Below, piece by piece: positions 1-9,644 of a DNA stretch of 64,000 nt (position 1 is the stretch's first letter; each line of letters begins with the position of its first letter). The notes beneath the pieces are model-generated. The model did not search any database, was not told where the DNA came from, and worked only from the letters and a program-made list of their open reading frames with translations. This DNA comes from Begonia masoniana (Eukaryota; Streptophyta; Magnoliopsida; Cucurbitales; Begoniaceae): assembly GCA_022432975.1 (NCBI GenBank), contig CM039515.1:20215554-20279553 (forward strand), in the 5' to 3' direction. A program made the position numbers and the translations under genes.

Positions 1-808
1 ATTTTTAAAGACATTTGTGGAAAAAGATGGGGATAAAGTTATGCTATAGTACATCATTTAATCCCTAAACGGAAGGCCAAATGGAAGTAGTCAACCAAAC
101 ATTAGGTACCCTTTTAAAGAGTACGGTTGGAAAAAAATTAACGAATTGAGACATTCTCATACTCGGCCTATGATTTGCATACAATCGAAGTGTCCATTCG
201 ACTACCCAACGAACACCCTTTGAAGTGGTTCACTCCACACCGTTGGATCTTGTACCTATACCATGAAGGAACCCAAAAATCCATTGGGTTTCGAGCAGGC
301 AGAGCAAATTAAAGAACTACATGACAAGGTGCGCAAGACAATAGAAATGAAAAATGAGTCTTATGTCTGACAAGCCAACAAAGGGCGAAAAGAAAAGATT
401 TTCAATATAGAGGACTTAGTATGGATATACCTTCGCAAGGAGAGATTTCAGGACAAGACGAAATCAAAATTACTACCTAAGGCGGACAGACCTTTTAAGG
501 TGTTGGAACGTATCAATAATAATGCCTACAAATTAGAATTACCTAGAAATTATGGAGTATTGACAACTTTTAACGTCCAAGACCTATCCCCTTACATAAT
601 TGGAGATGAGATAGAGAATGAAGATGTTCAAGTAAAGGATTTGAGGACAAATCCTAAATTAGTTGGGAAGGATTATGTGCCCCATAGGCCCATTACTAGG
701 TCGCAAACCAATGCCCAATCCATAATCGAGGCCCATGACATTTATAACTTGTTTATTAATAACTTTCTCTTTTTGGTAGGTGATGGACTTTTTGAATGCT
801 TGGGGTAG
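1..808 (+). pseudogene. Ty3/gypsy pol 3' end (integrase C-terminal part), decayed
   Basis: Conceptual translation shows the end of a plant Ty3/gypsy polyprotein. Near 70-125 is a GQ-EVVNQTLGTLL segment, which contains the last acidic residue of the integrase DDE triad. Near 215-255 is FEVV-STPLDLVP, and at 497-600 are KVLERINNNAYKLELP and FNVQDLSPY, typical of the integrase C-terminal domain of elements without a chromodomain. The last open stretch is 500-808 and ends in a family-typical PITRSQT tail. Several frames and an in-frame TGA at 368-370 interrupt the rest, so this is not functional. The upstream part lies outside the window. A similar C-terminal tail at 51810-52235 suggests related elements at both ends of the window. 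Confidence 0.8.
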
Positions 809-1130
809 ACACCTATCTATTACGACATGGAGCAATCTCTTCACAACATTGCTTGGGATGCTCGGAATAAATATTATACTTGAGCACTAGCTAGAGCATA
901 AGAAGTAGGAATTTGTCTTCCCGAGAACAAATTTTGTAATTTTTATTTTTTGTTTGTTATTTTCTTCAATAAACATTAGATTTATGTTTTGAGAAGACCA
1001 TTGGCCTTAAGTATATATGAGTAGCTAACTTGGGTTCAAGTAAGCCATCTTGATGGGGAGGCCCAACCCAATAGAAGGTAAAACATGAAGATGGAGCATG
1101 AGAGCATGGAGGAGCGGCTAGAAGAGGGAG

Positions 1131-2013
1131 TAGGGGTGGGCAAGAGTTCGGTTCAGTTCGGTTTCGGACCGAACTGAACCAAACTAATCGGTTTCGGTTT
1201 TGGTTTCCGAACCCAAAACCGAAACCGAAACCGACTGACTTATACCAGACCTGAACTGAAAATTTTGGTTCGATTCGGTTCGATTCGGTTGGGTTCGGGT
1301 CGGGCTGAACTCGTATTTGCTCCCATTGATGCCTTCTTTTTCAATGATGCGCCTATTTTATCTTCTGGATTTCGCATCATTCCTGTAGATTCGAAGATGG
1401 TAATTTACTGAATACTGATTTGATGGATAGAATCTTTAGAAATTGGAACATCAAATGATTTTTGAAATTGTATTTTAATAATTTAGGACGCCACAAGTCC
1501 AAATCGAACTCTCAATCTTACCTCAGCTCTAGATGGCAGAAAGGAAGGAAGCAAAGGGTCGGGTGATTATGCCGTACAAACTGGAAAATCGAAATCGGTT
1601 TTGACAATCGCCTTCCAATTTGCATTTCAAGCTCACCTTCAAGAGAATGTTGCAACCATGGCCAGACAGTATGTGAGGAGAATCATAGCTTCTGTCCAGC
1701 GAGTGGCTTTCGCACTCTCACCTACACGTTTAGATTCTTTCTCGTCTCTTCATTCCCCTCCTCAAACTCCCCAAGCTCTCACACTCACTCCATGGATCTG
1801 CCATAGCTACAGGTGAGAAACATATATCTGTAAAGTTAAAATGTTCAGTTTTTCGGTTCAGTTCGGGTTTGCCTTCCACCCGAACCGAACCCGAAAACGT
1901 ATTGGTGAGCCAGACCCGAACACAAAAAACACCTCTTGGACCCGAACTGAACCCGAACCAAATCCTCGGGCCGGTTCGGTTCCTCGGGTTGGTTTCGGGT
2001 TTGCCCACCCCTA
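1131..2013. mobile_element. Non-autonomous hAT element (883 bp) with perfect TIRs and 8-bp TSD
   Basis: The element begins TAGGGGTGGGCAA and ends with its exact inverse complement, giving 13-bp perfect terminal inverted repeats. It is flanked by identical 8-bp direct repeats AGAGGGAG at 1123-1130 and 2014-2021. An 8-bp target duplication and a (C/T)AGGGGTGGGCA terminus are classic for plant hAT transposons. Subterminal regions (1144-1310 and 1850-2000) are packed with CGGTTCGG / CCGAACCG-like motifs, the presumed transposase binding sites. No transposase is encoded. The middle part (about 1310-1830) is not repeat-like and contains exon-like sequence, described separately. The larger hAT at 43021-47476 has the same 12-bp terminus but different subterminal repeats. 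Confidence 0.92.
1659..1814 (+). other. Exon-like segment inside the hAT element (possible captured gene fragment)
   Basis: An ATG at 1659 sits in a strong context (GCAACCATGGCC). It opens a frame of about 52 residues rich in Arg, Ser and Leu with few acidic residues (start MARQYVRRIIASVQRVAFAL), which resembles a mitochondrial targeting presequence. The frame runs into CTACAG followed by GTGAGAAAC, a good 5' splice site near 1813. A second exon-like stretch near 1320-1397 also ends at a GT. Neither resembles hAT coding sequence. I infer capture of host exons (Pack-hAT style), but I do not recognise the donor gene, and chance cannot be excluded. Confidence 0.35.
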
Positions 2014-4059
2014 AGAGGGAGTGACCCAATTGCACAATTGGGCTTCAAACACCTTCATGGACTTGGATTTATGACTTGGCACCAAAAGAGAATTGTTGGT
2101 GGAGGCATGGATGAATGACATGGCACAAGGAGGAGCATTGGATGGCTACTACATGGCTTGGAGTGTTGTCATAATGGAAGAAACACAATTCAATCTTAGT
2201 TGCCCATCATCATTTTCATCCTAAGGCTCACATTTAAACTTGCAAACCATAGCTACCCTAGAATCTTTATTTAAACATGACTCTTGGCCATTGTATGGGT
2301 CTTTTGCTGAAGTTAATATATTGAGGTATTTCATTTTAGACAAGTTGCCTTAGTGGAAGAAATCATCCAAGGGTTTGTGCCATTGGATTCTACTGGGTTG
2401 GTGCCAAGGTAGATATCGGTTTGCTCAAACTGATTGGAGAGAACCTCCATTGTTTCCAAGCTTGTGGTGGCTTGAAAGCTCTTACTCACTCACTCTAATC
2501 CAAGTCACCTTGGTGCTGGATTCATAAGAGGAGGTCACATCATTCCCAAAGACTGGTCTTCTTCCTTGGAAGAAGCATTAGCCGAGTGGTAACTTAATAC
2601 CTCTATCGGCCGATTTAGGGTTTTATCATTTTCTTTCATTTTTGCCATAGAACGCTATAACCACTTCACACGTACTTAATCTTCCATCTCTTAGCTTCAT
2701 TTCATCTGAAGAAATCGTTTCCATTCGAACACTTTAACGCTTCCATTTCTGTTCATACATTTTATTGCTCTAGGGTTAGCTAACCAGTAAACAACCCTTA
2801 CTCTTTGGGTGATAACTCGCTCATTTTCAGGTCGTTACCCATCAAAATTGAAGCATTTGGATATATATACATTGAGTTATGAATTTTTTAAGTTAATGCA
2901 ACATATTAGTCATATTCTGATTTTAATCTAAGAGATGGTTAAATGGGTTAAATTATGTTCAAAACCATTATGATTTGGATGCTAATGGTGTAATTTGTAA
3001 TGCCCCGAAAACCCACCCGGATTCACGGTTCGCTACAGGGACTACTCTGAGCTAAACGACTCACTAATTTTCCTTAATCCTAACCAATAAGCACCACGGC
3101 ATCCTCCCCAAAAATTTCGGCAGAGTAACGCCTGAAAATGGCGCCCCCAAAATGCTAAGTACCTGCAAACGAATAAATCCCAACTAATCCAGAATACTCC
3201 TACACAACTATCTAGTCTACGAAATCTCCAAACAATCATCAAAACAGAACGAAAATGCTATCGACCAAAATGAAGAAAGTCCACAGTATAGGGTGACATA
3301 TCACCCTTAACTATGACTATACACAACAAATACAAATACTCCCACAAAAGACAAAATGTCCTACTCCCCAACAAGATCATGCTACGGCTCCTTCTGGGTC
3401 GGGTCGCCCTAACACTGTCATCAACCGGGGCCCTGGTCGCACGCCACCAACTGCCACCTACTCCTAGTCAGATTCTCGGTACACACCCACCAGCTCAGCA
3501 ATACCTACACCACAGAACACACCGTAAGCTCGAAGCTTAGCAAGTAAAGTGCTGGAAAATAAACGTGAAGCATGAAAACTATTTATGCAATCCTAACACG
3601 TGTAGGTCTCTACACACGTTGTCATCATCTCATCGCTTCGCATCACAAAAGTGTCTACAACCCGTAACCTGCACAAAACTCATAACATACACACAACTAG
3701 GCCGCGACCTACACAAGATTCACAACCTACACAAAACTATCCCACAACCTACACAGGACTCACAACTCATACCCACAACCCGCCACGTATGCAAGACTCA
3801 CAACGTACAACTAACAATGACTACACGTACGCATACGTACCTATGGCCACAACACACACAAGACTCACATCCTACACTATGACCAACTATCGACAGCTTC
3901 TCGTACACATCCGTACTTACGACTCACCACGTATGCAAGACTCACAACTTACATACCATGACCCACAACCTCACCAAACTTACAACCTACGCATGACCGA
4001 CTCTCCACCTATGCACAAGTTCCCACAAACCCGCCAGACTCACCACGTACATACAACCG

Positions 4060-4560
4060 TTCCAAAATCCCCACAAAGCTCACTACCTATGTACAACTAT
4101 CTCACAACCCTCACAAGACCCACCCCATACGTACGACTGTCCCACAACCCTCACCAGGCTCACTGCCTACATACAATCGTCCCACAACCCTCACAAAGCT
4201 CACTGCTTACATACAACCATCCCACAACCCTCACAAGGCTCTCCATCTACGTACAACCGTCCCACAACCCTCCCAAGACTCACTATCTACGTACAACCGT
4301 CTCACAACTCTCACAAGGCTCACTACCTACTCCCACAACCCTCACAAAGCTCACTGCTTACATACAACCGTCCCACAATTCTCACAAGGCTCTCCATCTA
4401 CGTACAACCGTCCCACAACCCTCACAAGGCTTTCCATCTACATACAACCGTCCCACAACCCTCCCAAGGCTCACTACCTACGTACAACCGTCCCACAACC
4501 CTCACAAGGCTCACTACCTATTCCCACAACCCTCACAAAGCTCACTGCTTACATACAACC
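4060..4560. repeat. 40-bp minisatellite within LTR A
   Basis: About a dozen AC-rich units spaced 40 bp apart share a CCCACAACCCTCACAAGGCT core, for example at 4141, 4181, 4221 and 4261. One unit is shortened to about 30 bp near 4331. Decayed relatives extend upstream to about 3650. A 317-codon open frame across this region is a by-product of the repeat and not a gene. Confidence 0.85.
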
Positions 4561-4616
4561 AACTACCGACGACTTCCCATCACATACGTATCTACGACCC
4601 TTAACCTGCTTACCTC

Positions 4617-4985
4617 CTCCGGCCCGAGTCTCACTCGGAATTCGCGGAGAACCTCACCTCCGGCCCGAGTCCCACTCGAAATTCGCAGAGCACCTCTCCT
4701 CCGGCCCGAGTCTCACTCGGAATTCGCGGAGCACATCACCTCCGGCCCGAGTCTCACTCCGAATTCTCGGAGCACCTCACCTCCGGCCCGAGTCCCACTC
4801 GGAATTCGCGGAGCACATCACCTCCGGCCCGAGTCCCACTCGGAATTCGCGGAGCACATCTCCTCCAGCCCGAGTCCCACTCGGAATTCGCGGAGCACAT
4901 CGCCTCCTGCCCGAGTCCCACTCGGAATTCGCGGAGCACCTCACCTCCGGCCCGAGTCTCACTCGGAATTCGCGGAGCACATCTC
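4617..4985. repeat. 41-bp minisatellite, nine units, each with a built-in inverted repeat
   Basis: The GGCCCGAGTC core recurs at 4621, 4662, 4703, 4744, 4785, 4826, 4867, 4908 and 4949, exactly 41 bp apart. Most units contain CCGAGT and ACTCGG separated by 3 bp (a 6-bp hairpin stem), then GAATTCGCGGAGCAC. Units differ by a few substitutions. Confidence 0.93.
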
Positions 4986-5293
4986 ATACAGACTACTCAA
5001 AACGTGTTTACAACTCACAACATGCAAACAACGGTGGTGTACCATGACCAACTGACGATAACTCCACATCCCCATCACTTCACACGCGTACCTACGACTC
5101 ACAACCTGCATACAACTAACCCACACTCTGCACAAGTCACATAACATACCACTAACGACGACTGCACCTTCACGTCACATACAGCCTACTCATGACATAC
5201 TCACGACATACCCACAACTCACAACATGCGAACAACTGTGGTGTAGGCCCTTATGGGCGACTCTCAGACGTTTACACCCACACTACTACTTAC

Positions 5294-5347
5294 CTGGCGT
5301 CCTAGCTTGCTGAGGATGCTCGGTTTCTTGCCCACCTACGGCTCGAC
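5294..5347 (-). other. Predicted 54-nt LTR micro-exon in A
   Basis: Read on the minus strand, the segment is preceded by TTGTCGTAG and followed by GTAAGTAG, strong 3' and 5' splice signals. It occupies the same relative place as similar short segments in LTRs B, C, D, E, F and I. Splicing itself is inferred. Confidence 0.45.
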
Positions 5348-6488
5348 CTACGACAAAAATTCAAACTTCATCAAAATCAAACTTACATTCACCAATTACT
5401 CTCAAACTACTATTTTGAGTCTAATCCAACTAAAATCTAACTAAACGGCCACTAATTTGGGTTCGGTAAAAACCGACCCGAAACTTCAAACGTGCATAAC
5501 TTTCGCGTAGGATATCGGAATCGAACGATTCCAGCGGCCACGTACTCCTCTAATAACTTATTTTAACCTGCCAAAAGGAATTTCAAAACAAACGACCGTT
5601 GCTAGGTCAAATCAGGCAAAACCCGAACTGCCCTAACCTGGGAATTTCATCCCTCTCGGTTTTCCATCAATTTTCACCAAATTTTTCACCAATCAATCCC
5701 CCACACCCTCAATTAGCATAAACAAATCAAAATCCCGAGGCTAGACACGCAAAACCCGAAATGCCCAAATTTGGAGTTCACTATTTTTCGCTCAAATTGA
5801 GCTCCTCACAACTCGGCGACCATTGCTGGTCTAAGGGTCGGCAAACCCATGCCGAGAGCTCCCAAAATCGGCCGGTGATCGGAGCTCAAACTCGCTCCTC
5901 ACCCTCGGCCACGAACAGAACCCAAACAGGGGTGAAACCGAGCCTTACCGGCGGTTCGTGCGCGGAGTCAGCCGGAATCTCCTCGTTGCCGGCGTCTGGT
6001 CGGAGAGTGTCAGAAATCTCCGGTGAACGCTCGCCTACGCCGCCCCGCGTTCTCTCCCTTCCCCTCCCTTGTTCTGCTCCTCGCGCGAGTGAACGACAGA
6101 ATGGTTTGAAAACCATTCTGTCGTTTGTTTTTTCATTTTTATTATTATTTAGTTTTAATAATAATAATAGTAATAATAATAAAACTAACCATTAATTAAT
6201 TCTTATTTACCGTTTTGCCCTCCCGTGTTTCTGACCATTTCGACTTTCGTTAAATCTCGTTCTTAATTATAACCCCGACTTAATTTCATTGGGAATACCT
6301 AAACCTAAATTAAGAAACCATTCACTTTTCTTTTAAATTAATTTAAACAACCTATTTTATTATTCTTTTATTTTATTTTTTTCGAATAATAAAATCCCAA
6401 ATTTTAATAAGCTATTTAACCCGTTAAAATCTCATGAAATCCTAACAAAACTTTTAATTTGATTTAATAAAATTTTTGGGTTATTACA

Positions 6489-7992
6489 TAATTCATGTGT
6501 TATAGGTTTTCAAGTTACAAGGATTATTAATCAAGTTGCTACAAATTGTGCTAAGGACATAAGGTAAGTAAATCTATCGTTTAGAATAGTTAGTTTATGC
6601 TTTATTGCATTATTAGGTAGAGATAGTTTAAATTTCTGCCTTAGTTCTGGATATGTTTAGAAATTATTATGATTGGTTGAGATTGGATGGATTAAAGTAA
6701 TTAATTGATATCGTTTTATGCAAATTGGATAATGAATTGTGAAAATTATTTATTTATGATTTTATTGAAATATTAAAACGTACAATTTTGAAAACGAGAT
6801 TTACGTTGAATTGAACATATTGGTTTTAAATATCAATTGCATAGGTGGGTTGCGTTATTTTAAACGTGCATAGTATTGACTTTATAAATATTTTAAAACA
6901 TGCATTTTAGAAAGAAGGAAGTTGGAAGTCTTGGTAACACAAGAACTCAATGGACTGAACTTGCCTCTTCGTGTGCGATGATTATGACTATGAAACTAAG
7001 TAAGAGATTAACTATATGTCCTATTTGGGTTGAAAGTCCCTAAAACTCTAGAGGAAGCAATGCAAGATAGGTTCTACAGCCCTACCGGAGAAAGCCCGAA
7101 AACTTGTAGGAGTATGTGATGGTCATATATGATCGGTTTAGAGTGAATTGTATCTTGCCATTTACAATTGAATATTAAAAGCTGCTTTTGGAAAATTGAT
7201 TAAAAAAAGGTTTTAAATCGTGCAAACGTGTTTATATTTGTATTGGATTAATTTAATTGTTGAAAATGGTTTGAACAGTGGTTGATAAATTTTTAAAATG
7301 TTGAATACGAACTTGCATCCATTTTATAAAAATGGCATGGATTTCAAAGTATAATTGTATTAAAATTTAGATTTTAAAATAATTATTGTTATGTGGAGAA
7401 TGAAGAATGGTTCTAGATAGTGTGGATAGAGTCTGAGTTAGCTATTCTAACTGCTAGACTTATTTACTAGGCATAAAGCTCATTATGTGGATATTGTATA
7501 TTTTTCAGATAACGAAAATGTTCACCGAGAGGGTAAAGCAAATGCAATATAAGGTTGACAAAGATGCATAAGCGAACCATTGAGGTAGATGATATTCTTT
7601 TTGAGTTGGGACCGAGTTTAGTTAGTTTTAGTAATTGTATAAACTGTTTTAGTAATTGTATAAACTATTTTTGAACGGTCATGTGTGGTGATCTATAACT
7701 TTGTAATAGCTTCCGCATAATGTGAATACTCTGACAAATAATAATGTAAATATTGAAATGTATAATGTATATATGTTTGGAATATTTATATTATTTGGAA
7801 TATATGAAATATCTTAATTTGAGATACCAAGTTAAAAAATGGAATATATTAAATTCAAACAGATCCATGCAAGTGAGTTCGGAAGACTCTACTTTCCACC
7901 TCGGGAATTCTATCGAGGGCCCGTCGGGGGCCCAGATCTGGCCCAGTGGTCGGGACCGGGTCTGGCCTGGTGGTCGGGACCGGGTCCAGACA
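6489..7992 (+). other. Right half of an older LTR-like host of A, no gene seen
   Basis: This AT-rich stretch follows the TSD of A. It shows the landmarks of the other LTRs: a TTATAG / GTAAGT-bounded segment of 58 nt at 6506-6563, and a GC-rich end with GTGGTCGGGACCGGG repeats (7930-7990). It also holds a 21-bp tandem duplication at 7625-7666. I could not locate the matching left end, so its identity as an LTR is an inference. Confidence 0.35.
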
Positions 7993-8950
7993 CTAACTGT
8001 GTTAATGTCGTCTGTTGCGTTAGAACCGACTTTTAGTGAAAGGAGTATCGAACTTTCGGATATGAGAAATACATTGTCACAAAAAGACGATCCTTAAGGA
8101 TAAGAGAATGCAATAGAATACGAGATTGAAGGAGATTGCACAAGATGTGGCTAATATCAACGTTTATAGAGCAGAGTTTGAAGAGTCTACCTCTCTCGAA
8201 GAATGAAGAGTTTAAAGATTGTAAAGTTTTATTTTTGTATTGATACACTGATTGTAGTTCCATTTGTATAATCAAGAAAATACATGTGATTGACAATTGA
8301 ATAAGTGTCAATCTAGTTGGGAGGTACTTATATTATTATGATGCAAATTTTTCTTGATTTAATTAATTTTTGTCAAAGTTTATGTAAAGTTTGATTAACT
8401 TAAATGAATTAGTTTTTATAATCCAAATCATTGCATTTTATATTTTATAAGTAACTTACATAAACAAAATATACTATACTTACAATTATAAACCAAACTA
8501 ATCTCAAATAAAATTTGATGAAAGCTGTAAGGAAAAGAAGAGGAAAGCCTTAACTTCAAAATAATGCCGTGACATTCTATGCATATTCTGCAATTTTATT
8601 TTGAAATTATTTTAAAAAATTATAAGTGGTTGACCCGGTGGTTGGAGGCCACTGGCCCGACCTTTAGCCCTCTGTAGGCTGGTCGAGGCAGCTCGACAAC
8701 GGGCCAACCTGCTGGCGAGGCTCAATTATTTTCACTAAACAAAATTTTATAATCATATTTTATGTCATTTCATATATGGAAGTGTTGATATTTATTATTG
8801 GTATTGATTTTAATTGGTTTCTTAAAATAAAACAAAATGGTCGGTTCAGAACCAAATTTTTATGACGAACCGATCAATTCAAACTCTAGCCCGACTCCGG
8901 ATCAGCCAGACCCGACACGCTATCCATTTTAGGGCAACGCTTCAATTCCC
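7993..8950. other. Intergenic, no feature recognised upstream of the snoRNA promoter
   Basis: AT-rich sequence without convincing coding potential. A GC-rich patch near 8630-8725 (GGTTGGAGGCCACTGGCCCG) resembles the GC-rich end of the LTR-like unit to its left. The last 100 bp before 8951 are the presumed promoter-proximal region of the snoRNA locus. Confidence 0.4.
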
Positions 8951-8959
8951 TATATATAT
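8951..8959 (+). promoter_or_regulatory. TATA box, probable promoter of the snoRNA locus
   Basis: TATATATAT in the context CCC-TATATATAT-GAAC lies about 410 bp before the first snoRNA and is followed by a pyrimidine-rich leader (8970-9030). Plant snoRNA clusters are commonly transcribed by RNA polymerase II as one precursor from such promoters. The start site, near 8985, is inferred. Confidence 0.45.
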
Positions 8960-9360
8960 GAACAATTCGTCCCCATCCCTCTCCCACCGCTGAAATTTTT
9001 CCTCCATCTGCAGCAGCGTCTCTGCTCTCTGATTATGCGCGGTTGGCTCATAAACTTTTTCTTTATTGGATTTCATTTTGGGTTTACTGGTTCTCTGCTA
9101 ACTAGCTTAGACTCCGATGAGGAAACACGCCCTAATGGATAGGAAGTGCCGTATGACACTTTAAACCGCAGAGGCTACGTCTCCAAACTCTCATTTCCCA
9201 TCCGCCAGCGGATTTTCGTGTCGATCCGTATCTTCTTCGGTGCGTTATCGGATCAGTGTTTGGCCCGTTGGTCGGGATTTTTTGAGCTTGGTCGTTCTTC
9301 TGTGTGTGTGATTTGTAACGGGTCTCTGAGGTTTTAATTGTTTTTCTTCATTGCATTAGT

Positions 9361-9508
9361 TCGGTCCGATGCCACGTCGCTGGTAGCAATTGCTGCTTTG
9401 ACCTACGATGCTATGATCGGACCAAGAACAAATCTATTTTCGCATGCTGATAGGAATCTGTGAATCGCTAACGTTCGATTCACGGAGCCATTTTCTGCGA
9501 TTACATTT
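9361..9508 (+). ncRNA. H/ACA box snoRNA (pseudouridylation guide, predicted 25S rRNA target)
   Basis: Two hairpins separated by an H box and closed by an ACA box are visible. Hairpin 1 has a perfect 8-bp base stem (GGTCCGAT 9363-9370 with ATCGGACC 9416-9423) and an upper stem CGTCG/CGATG ending 14 nt before the H box. The H box AGAACA is at 9425-9430 and fits ANANNA. Hairpin 2 has a base stem TCGCA (9440-9444) with TGCGA (9496-9500) and an 11-bp upper stem (9457-9467 with 9476-9486, one G-U). The ACA is at 9503-9505, 16 nt after the upper stem, as the family requires. The hairpin-2 pocket (GATAGGAA 9449-9456 and GCC 9487-9489) pairs with the conserved 25S sequence GGCUCUUCCUAUC, which I recall from memory and which predicts pseudouridine at its first U. 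I believe this is the site yeast snR34 guides (Psi2880), but that needs checking. Confidence 0.78.
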
Positions 9509-9566
9509 ATTTGTGAAGGCAACCCTTATCTTTTGCTCTTGATTGAAACCTGTTTGTTCCTTTCGT

Positions 9567-9644
9567 GGCCAATGACGAACTGGTTTATGTTGGAATTACC
9601 GACTGAATTAACCTTGATGTCAAATCGACTGGTTTTCTGAGGCT
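9567..9644 (+). ncRNA. snoR77: C/D box snoRNA of the snoR77 type (18S rRNA 2'-O-methylation guide)
   Basis: Box C ATGACGA (9572-9578), box D' CTGA (9603-9606), box C' TGATGTC (9615-9621) and box D CTGA (9637-9640) come in order, closed by a GGCC/GGCT stem (9567-9570 with 9641-9644). The 13 nt before D' (9589-9601, GTTGGAATTACCG) pair with the universally conserved 18S segment CGGUAAUUCCAGC, with one G-U. By the box+5 rule, A9598 selects the U of CGGU for methylation. This is the site methylated under yeast snR77 (Um578) and plant snoR77Y. The gene lies 58 nt after the H/ACA snoRNA, the spacing of a polycistronic plant snoRNA cluster. No clear target was found for the D guide. Confidence 0.85.

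Larger units (their letters stand above)
809..2995 (+). other. 3' flank or decayed LTR of the gypsy fragment, split by a hAT element
   Basis: No coding potential was recognised here outside the hAT insertion at 1131-2013. The stretch follows a gypsy pol end directly, so it probably holds the 3' untranslated region and a decayed LTR. I could not find convincing LTR ends. Solo LTR A is inserted at its right edge. Confidence 0.4.
2996..6488 (-). mobile_element. Solo LTR 'A' (family delta, 3.49 kb) with TSD TAATT
   Basis: On the plus strand the element starts TGTAATGCCCCGAAAACCC and ends GGGTTATTACA. It is bounded by perfect 5-bp repeats TAATT at 2991-2995 and 6489-6493, the target duplication expected of an LTR retroelement. 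No second LTR or pol sequence lies inside, so it is a solo LTR or an LTR-only derivative. Orientation is minus: a pyrimidine-rich leader, a micro-exon and splice signals read that way. It contains two minisatellites (about 4060-4560 and 4617-4985). A shorter relative, LTR G, begins at 55411. Confidence 0.85.

Noticed and set aside
3651..4604. 317-codon open frame
   Set aside because: It follows the 40-bp AC-rich minisatellite in LTR A. The protein is a repetitive Thr/His/Pro-rich string with no domain.
7925..7992. Clear LTR end with TSD for the host of A
   Set aside because: The GC-rich CCGGGTCCAGACA end looks like an LTR terminus, but no matching left end with a CTAAC duplication could be found.
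9035..9142. 35-codon ORF (MRGWLINFFF...) in the snoRNA precursor leader
   Set aside because: It could be an upstream ORF, but there is no homology or codon evidence, and the transcript is better explained as a snoRNA precursor.
9114..9175. Box-C-like CGATGAG followed by CAGA, candidate second C/D snoRNA
   Set aside because: No proper box D, no terminal stem and no convincing rRNA guide.
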